Positions 1 to 5,102 of a stretch of 5,102 bases of DNA are shown one piece after another. The notes under the pieces were generated by a model that saw nothing but the letters and a program-made list of their open reading frames with translations, ran no database searches and was not told the DNA's origin. The DNA is from an uncultured Lachnospiraceae bacterium (lineage in GTDB: Bacteria > Bacillota > Clostridia > Lachnospirales > Lachnospiraceae). A program made the translations under genes and the position numbers. Each line of letters starts with the position of its first letter. Position 1 is the first letter of the stretch. Location: positions 1 through 5,102 of the forward strand of contig CADBNQ010000143.1 in assembly GCA_902796045.1 (NCBI GenBank), in the 5' to 3' direction.

Positions 1-75
1 GGGACGCACTGTGAGGCCAGCTGGGAACGGCAGATTCCCTTTTTTATGAACACATTGCTTTATGAAAAGGACTGA
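1..75 (+). CDS. C-terminal fragment of an alpha/beta-hydrolase (esterase-type), cut by the window edge
   Basis: Frame 1 is open from the first base to a TGA at 73-75 and gives 24 residues beginning GTHCEASWERQ and ending in LLYEKD. The GxHxExxW pattern followed by a hydrophobic helix with FFM is what I expect at the end of putative esterases of the enterochelin-esterase-like alpha/beta-hydrolase group, where this His (codon at 7-9) completes the catalytic triad. It also aligns without gaps to the C-terminus of the next gene: His, Trp, Met, Leu-Leu and Glu coincide and several positions are conservative. The nucleophile and acid lie outside the window, so substrate and full length cannot be judged. 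It reads in the same direction as the next gene, 53 bases away, and probably shares its transcript. Confidence 0.8.
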   Translation, partial: GTHCEASWERQIPFFMNTLLYEKD

Positions 76-76
76 C

Positions 77-93
77 CAGAGACAGGTTCTCTG
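77..93 (+). other. Perfect 6-bp hairpin between the two hydrolase genes
   Basis: CAGAGA (77-82) and TCTCTG (88-93) are exact inverse complements around a 5-base loop, one base after the stop of the preceding gene. No T-run follows (the next bases are ACGCGGG), so it is not a canonical intrinsic terminator. It could be an RNA processing or stabilising hairpin, or chance. Confidence 0.35.
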
Positions 94-116
94 ACGCGGG
101 CTTGAATGATAAACAA

Positions 117-122
117 AGGAAG
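117..122 (+). promoter_or_regulatory. Ribosome binding site that fixes the esterase start at 129
   Basis: AGGAAG lies six bases before the ATG at 129-131. The frame is also open to a TTG at 102, but that codon has only GACGCGGGC before it and would place the Shine-Dalgarno sequence inside the gene, so ATG 129 is preferred. Confidence 0.75.
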
Positions 123-128
123 ACAATT

Positions 129-890
129 ATGGAAAAACATTACATGACCTATTACAGCAACGTTTTATGCCGGATGATGGAGATGAACATCTATGGCTAT
201 GGCGGACGTCCTGTCTTATATATCCCCTGTCAGGACGGGCGTTTCTATGACTTCGAGAACTTTAAGATGGCTGACGTATGCAGCCAGTGGATCAACAGCG
301 GGAAGATCATTGTTTTCTCGATTGATACCATCGACAATGAGACATGGTCCAACAAGTCTGTCGATCCCAGATGGCGCATAGAAAGATATGATCAGTGGAT
401 CCATTTCATCACTGATGAGCTGGCCCCCTTCATCAATGACTATGTCAGTGAAAAATGCGGCTACAAATATGAAGGAGGCATTATCAGTTTCGGCTGCAGT
501 CTGGGAGCCACCCACGCGGCCAACCTCTATTTCCGCAGGCCGGATCTCTTTGACGGTCTTCTTGCCCTGAGCGGCATCTACACTGCCTCCTACGGATTCG
601 GTGATTATATGGACGAGCTGGTCTATATGAATTCTCCGGTGGATTACATGTACGGACTGCCGGAAGACCACCCCTACATAGAACTGTTCAACTCACAGAG
701 GGCTGTGATCTGCACCGGCCAGGGACCCTGGGAGCTCCCGGAGCATACCCGCGATCTTGACCGGATCCTCAAGAGTAAAGATATCCACACCTGGGTTGAT
801 TACTGGGGCTTTGATGTCCACCATGACTGGGACTGGTGGTACAAAGAGGTCGTTTATTATATGCCCTGGCTTCTGGGTGAATCTGATTAA
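129..890 (+). CDS. Alpha/beta-hydrolase, esterase/lipase superfamily (COG4947-like)
   Basis: The product is 253 residues from the ATG at 129. The nucleophile elbow is seen as SFGCSLGATHA at about 120-130, a GxSxG motif with Ser124. A conserved-looking tail, FDVHHDWDWW at 228-237, supplies the probable catalytic His232; members of this group commonly have DVNHDWPWW here. The acid is probably after the strand ending in CTGQGPWE (195-202), with Glu202 or Asp209/Asp211 as candidates, but I cannot decide. An aromatic-rich start (MTYYSNVL, YGYGGRPVLYIP) is also typical of the group. There is no signal peptide or membrane segment, so it should be cytosolic. It lies between another alpha/beta-hydrolase and an ATP-grasp ligase, 15 bases upstream of the latter, which suggests coupled translation and a role on the ligase's substrate or product. 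Family-level call is firm; substrate is unknown. Confidence 0.87.
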   Translation: MEKHYMTYYSNVLCRMMEMNIYGYGGRPVLYIPCQDGRFYDFENFKMADVCSQWINSGKIIVFSIDTIDNETWSNKSVDPRWRIERYDQWIHFITDELAPFINDYVSEKCGYKYEGGIISFGCSLGATHAANLYFRRPDLFDGLLALSGIYTASYGFGDYMDELVYMNSPVDYMYGLPEDHPYIELFNSQRAVICTGQGPWELPEHTRDLDRILKSKDIHTWVDYWGFDVHHDWDWWYKEVVYYMPWLLGESD

Positions 891-891
891 T

Positions 892-898
892 GGAAAGG
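892..898 (+). promoter_or_regulatory. Ribosome binding site of the ATP-grasp gene
   Basis: GGAAAGG sits seven bases before the ATG at 906 and begins one base after the TAA of the esterase gene (888-890). Such close packing fits translation of both genes from one messenger. Confidence 0.7.
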
Positions 899-905
899 TT
901 CGATT

Positions 906-2108
906 ATGAAAAACGTAGTTTTTATCTCTCCCAATTTCCCCACCAACTACTGGCAGTTCTGCCGCGAATTACAGAATAATGGCATGAATGTCCTTGGCAT
1001 CGGGGATCAGCCCTATGATGAACTGATGCAGGAGCTGAAGGACAGTCTGACAGAGTATTACAAGGTGGACACCCTTGAGGACAGTGATGCCGTCTATCGG
1101 GCCATCGCTTTCTTCATCTTCAAATACGGACGGATCGACTGGCTGGAGTCCAACAATGAATACTGGCTGGAGCGGGATGCAAGATTCCGGACAGATTTCA
1201 ACATCAGAAGCGGTTTCCAGATTGAGGACATCCCGCGGATCAAGTATAAATCAAAGATGAAAGAGTATTACATCAAGGCCGGTATTCCTGTGGCCCGCTA
1301 CCACCTGGTAGACGATCTGGAAGGATGCCTGACTTTTATTAAGGAAGTGGGCTATCCGGTCATCGCAAAGCCGGATAATGGTGTAGGTGCTTCCCATACT
1401 CTTAAGATCTCCAATGACGATGAGATGGAGACTTTCATCAAAGAAAAAGATCCCTCGATCCTCTACATTATGGAAGAATTCATCAACGGCCAGATCAACT
1501 CCTATGACGCCATCATTGACTCCAAAGGAGAGCCCATGTTTGAAGCCGGCAACATCACCTTCACCTCTCTCATGGATGTAGTCAATGAAGCAAGTAATTC
1601 CAGCTACTGTATCCTGAAGGACCTTCCGGAAGATACCAGAGCTGCGGGCCGTGCCGTTGTCAAAAGCTTTAACGTAAAGAGCCGTTTCGTTCATTTTGAG
1701 TTCTTCCGTCTCATTGAAGACCAGGAAGGATTTGGCAGGAAGGGTGACCTGGTCGCTCTGGAGGTGAACATGCGTCCTTCCGGCGGCTTCACACCGGATA
1801 TGATCAATTTCGCCCACAGCACCAGCGTTTACAAGATCTGGGCCGATATGATCGCCTATGACCATTCGGAGAAACCGTCCGGCCCCGACTATTTCTGTGC
1901 ATTTGCCGGGCTCAGGGATAAGCTGGACTATGCTCTGAGCAGGGAGGAAGTTCTGGACATCTACAAGGACCACGTGAAAATGAACGGCCGCATCCCGGAT
2001 GTTTTGTCAGATGCCATGGGAAACCAGTTCTATATTGCCATTTTTGAAACTGAAAAAGAGATGGACCAGTTCTACGAGACAGTATACAGACCACAGGGTA
2101 CAGACTGA
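906..2108 (+). CDS. ATP-grasp ligase (carboxylate-amine/thiol ligase class), substrate unknown
   Basis: The product is 400 residues. Residues 1 to about 105 form a Rossmann-like pre-ATP-grasp part that starts KNVVFISPNFPTNYW. The central ATP-grasp fold shows YPVIAKPDNGVGASHT at 150-165, with nucleotide-binding Lys155 and the glycine-rich loop, then IMEEFINGQINSYDA at 188-202, where Glu190/Glu191 match the adenine-binding hinge. HFEFF at 263-267 (Glu265) and LEVNMRPSGGFTP at 285-297 give the metal ligands Glu286 and Asn288 and a phosphate-contacting Arg290. All key residues are present, so the enzyme should be active: ATP activates a carboxylate as acylphosphate, which an amine or similar nucleophile attacks. 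The layout resembles stand-alone biotin-carboxylase-like or peptide-forming ligases. The substrates cannot be read from the sequence. The two hydrolase genes upstream point to a small biosynthetic or tailoring cassette rather than primary metabolism, which is inference. Confidence 0.88.
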   Translation: MKNVVFISPNFPTNYWQFCRELQNNGMNVLGIGDQPYDELMQELKDSLTEYYKVDTLEDSDAVYRAIAFFIFKYGRIDWLESNNEYWLERDARFRTDFNIRSGFQIEDIPRIKYKSKMKEYYIKAGIPVARYHLVDDLEGCLTFIKEVGYPVIAKPDNGVGASHTLKISNDDEMETFIKEKDPSILYIMEEFINGQINSYDAIIDSKGEPMFEAGNITFTSLMDVVNEASNSSYCILKDLPEDTRAAGRAVVKSFNVKSRFVHFEFFRLIEDQEGFGRKGDLVALEVNMRPSGGFTPDMINFAHSTSVYKIWADMIAYDHSEKPSGPDYFCAFAGLRDKLDYALSREEVLDIYKDHVKMNGRIPDVLSDAMGNQFYIAIFETEKEMDQFYETVYRPQGTD

Positions 2109-2123
2109 TGTCTGCCCGTCAGT
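2104..2123 (+). other. Hairpin spanning the ATP-grasp stop codon
   Basis: ACTGATG (2104-2110) can pair with CGTCAGT (2117-2123) over seven positions, one of them G-T, around a 6-base loop; the TGA stop lies inside the stem. The next bases are AATCCTGCAG, not a T-run, so it is not a standard terminator. A second weak stem, CTGCA (2128-2132) with TGCAG (2142-2146), follows. The 93-base gap to the next gene otherwise holds only AT-rich sequence with no promoter I would defend. Confidence 0.3.
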
Positions 2124-2190
2124 AATCCTGCAGATAGTTGTTGCAGATTATTTAAGATTCTCCGCTGAAGTGACTGAGGCGGGTTTGCGA

Positions 2191-2194
2191 GGAG
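2191..2194 (+). promoter_or_regulatory. Ribosome binding site of the HD-domain gene
   Basis: GGAG lies seven bases before the ATG at 2202. An ATG at 2197 is in another frame and too close to the site to be used, so 2202 is taken as the start; the protein then begins MDERIKKQLAF, a normal start for the family. Confidence 0.7.
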
Positions 2195-2201
2195 TCATGA
2201 G

Positions 2202-2789
2202 ATGGATGAACGGATTAAAAAGCAGCTTGCCTTTTCACTGGAGATCGACAAAGAAAAAAATGTCTTCCGCCAGACCCACCTGTCCGGTCACGGCCGGAGG
2301 GAGAACGATGCAGAGCATGCATGGCACATGGCGATCATGGCCTGGCTGCTCAGAGAATATGCCAATGAAGAGGTGGACATCACCAAAGTCATGCTCATGT
2401 GGCTGATCCACGATATTGTCGAGATTGATGCAGGAGATACCTATGCCTATGATGAGGAAGGGCTGAAGACACAGAAGGCCATAGAGGATGCTGCAAAAGA
2501 ACGGATCTTCTCCTTGCTGCCCGATGACCAGAAAAAAGAACTGACCGGCCTCTTCGATGAGTTCGAAGAGTACCGGTCAGCTGAATCCCGTTTCGCCCAT
2601 GCCATGGACAATCTGCAGCCTCTCCTGCTGAACAACAGCAATGGAGGCAGCGACTGGAAAGAACATGGTGTCTCCTCCCGGACTGTCTACGGCCGGCAGA
2701 AAAAGACACGGCTTGGCTCAGAGAAACTGTTTGAAGTCTCTGACCAGATCATTCAGGATAACATTAAAAAGGGTTCTCTGCCGGAGTGA
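2202..2789 (+). CDS. HD-domain phosphohydrolase, YfbR/HDDC2-like (probable 5'-deoxynucleotidase)
   Basis: The product is 195 residues, close to the roughly 200 of YfbR and HDDC2. RRENDAEHAWHM at 32-43 gives the first metal ligand His39; LIHDIVEIDAGDTYAYD at 68-84 gives the HD pair His70-Asp71, with Glu74 as probable catalytic residue and the family-typical EIDAGDT stretch; FAHAMDNLQPLL at 131-142 gives the last ligand Asp136. With all four ligands present the protein should be an active divalent-metal phosphohydrolase. Characterised relatives remove the 5'-phosphate from deoxynucleoside monophosphates, but many members are untested, so the exact substrate is inferred. It is cytosolic, with no export signal. 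It follows the ATP-grasp gene by 93 bases on the same strand and may share its transcript. Its last eight codons overlap the end of the opposite-strand lipoprotein gene, and the ending (DNIKKGSLPE) looks like a normal family C-terminus rather than a read-through. Confidence 0.88.
   Translation: MDERIKKQLAFSLEIDKEKNVFRQTHLSGHGRRENDAEHAWHMAIMAWLLREYANEEVDITKVMLMWLIHDIVEIDAGDTYAYDEEGLKTQKAIEDAAKERIFSLLPDDQKKELTGLFDEFEEYRSAESRFAHAMDNLQPLLLNNSNGGSDWKEHGVSSRTVYGRQKKTRLGSEKLFEVSDQIIQDNIKKGSLPE
2700..2743 (-). terminator. Possible terminator for the lipoprotein transcript, inside the HD gene
   Basis: TCAGAGA (2718-2724) and TCTCTGA (2737-2743) form a perfect 7-bp stem with a 12-base loop; GG 2715-2716 and CC 2744-2745 extend it after one bulged base. 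Read on the minus strand it lies 21 bases past the lipoprotein stop and is followed, about ten bases after the stem, by five Ts (2704-2700). The gap between stem and T-run makes it weaker than a canonical intrinsic terminator, and it lies in coding sequence of the HD gene, so it may be chance. Confidence 0.25.
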
Positions 2790-4785
2790 AGGTGCTGGCT
2801 GCTTCTGCCCCGGACAGGTCGGCAGTGTCACTGTAATGATCCACTGTGATCGTGTATGTACTGTCTCCCTGGACATGGACGGTTCCGTCACTTCCTTTGA
2901 TGGTCACTGTCTTCCCCTTGTCATCCACGATTGTTCCCTCATTGGAGAGATTTGTCAGCCTGCTGTCTCCTGTGACAGTCCAGCTGCTGTCTTTGCTGAC
3001 CGTCACATTACAATAACCGGATCCATCTGCGGATCCTGCATTTGATTCATCATCGATGACAGCGCCTTTTAAGGAACTGCCATCCGTCATATAAAGATCC
3101 AGTGTACTGATAGAATCCCAAACTATATCTCCTTCCATAGCCTGTTTGATGGCTGTAAAGGTACATCTGGCTCCATTTTCACCAGCAGACCCCCAGCCTC
3201 TGGCATTGCTGTTTCCTGTGCATTTCAGGAAGAAATCATTCTGGTCTGCATAGCTGATATCCACATCATTCAGTATAAATGAAGACTCTGTGTTGGTGGT
3301 GTAGAACATGCCGCCATTCTTTGCAGTAAGCGTTCCACCTTCCATATCAAAGGTCGACTTTCCTTCCTCCGAATCTCCGGACATGCTCTGATATAAAATG
3401 ACATTCCAGCTGCAGTCATTTTGCTCATTTTCAGGCATATTGCCGCTTAGATTTGTATCATAAAGCCTGAGACTGTTCTTGCCCTCGATGCAGACCGCTT
3501 CAGAACTGGTCGCCGTAAGATCTGCCCCATGCACAGTAATATCTGCCGTGGTGTATACAGCGGGTGACCCGGTACCGCTGCTGGTAAAAGATCCTCCGTC
3601 GATCACCATGGTTCCGCCGCCCCGGTCACTCCGGATGGCTGCCGAGGAAGCACCCTGCGTCTCTGCTGTCACATCCCAGGCGTATAGGGTTCCGCCGCCT
3701 GCCACATGAAGGCCGCCAGACGCGCCCTGTGCGGTGGAAATCTTTGTCCCTGACACATAGGTTACTGCCTTGTCACCATAAGAGAAGATCCCTGCGCCGC
3801 CGTCGGCATCCGTACTGATACTTCCATCCTTCACCTTCAAAGTACCCTCTGTGTTAAGAACCGCCGCACCGACGCCGTAGAAGCTGGCGCTGTCTCCTCC
3901 GCTGCTGTCATCAGACGATCTGGTCACACTCACATTGTCAAGAAGCACCTTGGCGCCATCCTTCACCAGGACAGCATTCTCATCGGTCCCCTCAGATGTA
4001 ACAGACTCCCCGGTCAGCTCTTTATCCTCCGTGTAGGAATTGACTGCCGTGTACTCTTCCGGGACTTCAGACTGTCCTCCCGGCATACCACCCGGGCCTC
4101 CCTGGCCGGGCTGACCCATAGCTCCGGGTCCCCCGTTCATCACTGTAATCTTCGCTGCGTTCCCGGAATCATCAAACTCAATACTGACAAGGTCTCCTTC
4201 TTTGAGGTCGCTGATTTCATCCACTTGATCCTGTTTCACTTCAGTTTCATCCTGATTTGTATCAGTTTCATCTTTCTTCTCCGGAAGCTGACCCTTCTGG
4301 TCTTCCTGGCTGGCCTGACCATCTGCCTGATCATTTGCATCCGGCATCTCAGGATGTCCCTCTGTCACCTCAGTCTGGTCAGAAAGAGTGATTGTCTTTT
4401 CCTCACCGGTCAGATCCAGCATACCAGCCTGATCGGGCTGTCCATTCTGATTCTGTCCATTCTGATCTTGTCTGTTCTGATCCTGCTCAGGCTGACCCTG
4501 GCCATCCGGCTTCTCAGGTGGCTGTTCCTGGCCGTCCGGCTTCTCCGATGGCTGTTCCTGGCCATCCGGCTTCTCCGGAGGACTGTCAGGCCTTTCTTTC
4601 ATCGTTCCCTCACTGATCGTTATGGAGTCCTCGTCCACTTCTTTCACAATCCCATAAATCTGTGAAGCTGAGGAAGCAGCTGCCGCACTTGTTGAACCTT
4701 CTGTCTGGTTTCCACAGCCTGCAAGCAATGATGCTCCCATGGTAATACTAAGCAGAAATGCTGCACTCATTGTTCTTTTTCTCAT
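2764..4785 (-). CDS. Large surface lipoprotein with repeat-rich linker and beta-helix-like region
   Basis: The product is 673 residues. A type II signal peptide (KR-rich start, hydrophobic core, LLAGC) puts a lipidated Cys at 24, so it is anchored outside the membrane. Residues 42-62 (QIYGIVKEVDEDSITISEG) and about 121-215 (TITLSDQTEV, SDLKEGDLVSIEFD, AAKITVMN) together resemble one DUF5666-like small beta domain broken by low-complexity inserts at 66-120 and 143-190. The first insert holds three PPEKPDGQEQ-type decapeptides, then QNGQ-type pentapeptides. A Gly/Pro-rich stretch (218-238) leads into a region from about 268 to 449 of rungs of 23-26 residues rich in Gly, Ser, Thr and Asp, as in parallel beta-helices. 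A further beta-rich part runs to the C-terminus. No LPxTG, catalytic motif or known binding domain is visible. The role is unknown; adhesion or cell-envelope display is a guess. It converges on, and overlaps by 26 bases, the HD gene. Confidence 0.85.
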   Translation of the reverse strand: MRKRTMSAAFLLSITMGASLLAGCGNQTEGSTSAAAASSASQIYGIVKEVDEDSITISEGTMKERPDSPPEKPDGQEQPSEKPDGQEQPPEKPDGQGQPEQDQNRQDQNGQNQNGQPDQAGMLDLTGEEKTITLSDQTEVTEGHPEMPDANDQADGQASQEDQKGQLPEKKDETDTNQDETEVKQDQVDEISDLKEGDLVSIEFDDSGNAAKITVMNGGPGAMGQPGQGGPGGMPGGQSEVPEEYTAVNSYTEDKELTGESVTSEGTDENAVLVKDGAKVLLDNVSVTRSSDDSSGGDSASFYGVGAAVLNTEGTLKVKDGSISTDADGGAGIFSYGDKAVTYVSGTKISTAQGASGGLHVAGGGTLYAWDVTAETQGASSAAIRSDRGGGTMVIDGGSFTSSGTGSPAVYTTADITVHGADLTATSSEAVCIEGKNSLRLYDTNLSGNMPENEQNDCSWNVILYQSMSGDSEEGKSTFDMEGGTLTAKNGGMFYTTNTESSFILNDVDISYADQNDFFLKCTGNSNARGWGSAGENGARCTFTAIKQAMEGDIVWDSISTLDLYMTDGSSLKGAVIDDESNAGSADGSGYCNVTVSKDSSWTVTGDSRLTNLSNEGTIVDDKGKTVTIKGSDGTVHVQGDSTYTITVDHYSDTADLSGAEAASTFTPAENPF
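4438..4482 (-). repeat. Three 15-base tandem repeats coding a Gln/Asn-rich pentapeptide
   Basis: Three adjoining 15-base units (4438-4452, 4453-4467, 4468-4482) of the type CTGTCCATTCTGATC on the + strand encode DQNRQ, DQNGQ and NQNGQ in the lipoprotein. The first two units differ by one base, the third by a few. Fifteen is a multiple of three, so copy-number change would keep the frame. Confidence 0.8.
4492..4581 (-). repeat. Three 30-base tandem repeats coding a Pro/Glu/Lys/Gln decapeptide
   Basis: Units at 4492-4521, 4522-4551 and 4552-4581 share CTGGCC(A/G)TCCGGCTTCTC at the same phase and encode PPEKPDGQEQ, PSEKPDGQEQ and PPEKPDGQGQ. They differ at a handful of bases. The unit keeps the reading frame, so the array could change length by slippage or recombination without breaking the lipoprotein. 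Confidence 0.9.
4714..4785 (-). other. Lipoprotein (type II) signal peptide and lipidated Cys codon
   Basis: Residues 1-23 have basic residues at 2-4, a hydrophobic core AAFLLSITMGASL and the lipobox L-A-G before Cys24 (codon 4714-4716). Diacylglyceryl transfer and cleavage before Cys24 follow from the general rule for such signals. A short Ser/Ala linker comes next, as usual for a tethered mature protein. Confidence 0.9.
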
Positions 4786-4794
4786 AATGTCTGA

Positions 4795-4802
4795 TCCTTT
4801 CT
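4795..4802 (-). promoter_or_regulatory. Ribosome binding site of the lipoprotein gene
   Basis: On the minus strand AGAAAGGA lies nine bases before the ATG at 4785-4783. It supports this start, which also gives an intact signal peptide. Confidence 0.7.
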
Positions 4803-4815
4803 GTCAAGTTATCAC

Positions 4816-4831
4816 GAACGCCTCAGCGTTC
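4816..4831 (-). other. Perfect inverted repeat in the lipoprotein leader
   Basis: GAACGC (4816-4821) and GCGTTC (4826-4831) are exact inverse complements around a 4-base loop, 13 bases upstream of the Shine-Dalgarno sequence. In RNA it would form a stable short hairpin; in DNA it could be a small operator. There is no T-run directly after it on either strand, so a terminator is unlikely. Confidence 0.4.
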
Positions 4832-5102
4832 TTGGCACCAGAAGGTTACCCATTCATCTCACTATTGAAATCACGATAATTTCGCGTCAGAGATTGAATT
4901 CAGCTGATATATTAACTACAGAATATGAACAAGCTGTGACAAAAAAGAGAACAGATGGTGACGGAATGCAGACTGGACTCAATCATCATTTTGTTTACTT
5001 TACTTAAACTACACCAACATATGTGCTTCTGTCTGTAAATCAGCGGATATCTGACCGGTACTGTGTGAAGAAATGTCAACTGTTTCTCATCGAAATGACA
5101 GA

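Larger units (their letters stand above)
4786..5102. other. Intergenic region upstream of the lipoprotein gene
   Basis: This 317-base stretch holds no open frame of note on either strand. It is more AT-rich than the genes. Besides the ribosome binding site and the 4816-4831 inverted repeat there is a GAAAT/ATTTC inverted repeat around CACGATA (about 4866-4882). The lipoprotein promoter must lie here or beyond, but no -35/-10 pair with good spacing could be chosen: a perfect minus-strand TTGACA (5079-5074) has no matching -10, and the AT-rich TTAATATATC (minus strand, about 4914-4905) has only a poor -35. No tRNA, riboswitch or mobile-element end was recognised. Confidence 0.5.

Noticed and set aside
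102..128. Upstream TTG start for the esterase
   Set aside because: No Shine-Dalgarno sequence precedes it, while AGGAAG stands six bases before ATG 129.
216..671. 151-codon open frame on the minus strand
   Set aside because: Antisense shadow of the esterase gene, with no motif or start signal of its own.
1251..1973. 240-codon open frame on the minus strand
   Set aside because: Lies antisense to the ATP-grasp gene, has no ribosome binding site or recognisable motif, and the opposite strand has all catalytic motifs of a known family.
2641..3045. 134-codon + strand frame bridging the HD gene and the lipoprotein
   Set aside because: Starts inside the HD gene in another frame and runs antisense to the lipoprotein, with no family resemblance.
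4438..4581. CRISPR-like array
   Set aside because: The units adjoin without unique spacers and encode in-frame peptide repeats.
4225..4665. 146-codon Leu/Ile-rich frame on the + strand that could pass for a membrane protein
   Set aside because: Its hydrophobicity is the mirror of Gln/Asp/Lys codons in the lipoprotein repeats; no ribosome binding site supports it.
4894..4922. Plus-strand TTGAAT - 17 bases - TACAGA as an outward promoter
   Set aside because: The -10 is poor and no gene follows on that strand before the window ends.
5074..5079. Perfect minus-strand TTGACA as promoter of the lipoprotein
   Set aside because: No -10-like hexamer at 16-18 bases; the nearest candidate (AGATAT) is 21 bases away, and the site is almost 300 bases from the start.

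Overview
The window looks like a chromosomal segment of a Gram-positive Bacillota, most likely a gut-type clostridium near Lachnospiraceae. The reasons are the purine-rich Shine-Dalgarno sites (AGGAAG, GGAAAGG, GGAG, AGAAAGGA) before every complete gene, a base composition of roughly half G+C by eye, a lipoprotein signal with a LAGC lipobox, and the style of the large repeat-rich surface lipoprotein. The assignment to family is inference.

Left part (1-2789, + strand): a run of four same-direction genes. It opens with the last 24 codons of an alpha/beta-hydrolase. A complete alpha/beta-hydrolase of the 'esterase/lipase superfamily' (COG4947-like) type follows, with a GCSLG nucleophile elbow and a conserved His near the C-terminus. 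Fifteen bases later comes a 400-residue ATP-grasp ligase of the carboxylate-amine/thiol ligase class. After a 93-base gap there is a YfbR/HDDC2-like HD-domain phosphohydrolase. The first three look like one functional unit: an ATP-dependent ligase that joins a carboxylate to an unknown acceptor, plus two hydrolases that could trim, release or transfer the product. I know of no assigned substrate for this combination, and it is the best candidate in the window for an undescribed small-molecule pathway. The HD enzyme is probably a nucleotide housekeeping gene that may be co-transcribed.

Right part (2764-4785, - strand): a 673-residue secreted lipoprotein in the opposite orientation. It has a type II signal peptide, a DUF5666-like small beta domain that appears to be split by Pro/Gln/Asp-rich low-complexity inserts (including three 30-base tandem repeats), a Gly/Pro-rich linker, and a long beta-helix-like region with rungs of about 23-26 residues. 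Its 3' end overlaps the 3' end of the HD gene by 26 bases, tail to tail, with no clear terminator between them.

Far right (4786-5102): 317 bases without a convincing gene. It holds the lipoprotein's ribosome binding site, a perfect 6-bp inverted repeat in its probable leader, and AT-rich sequence in which I could not assign a promoter with confidence.
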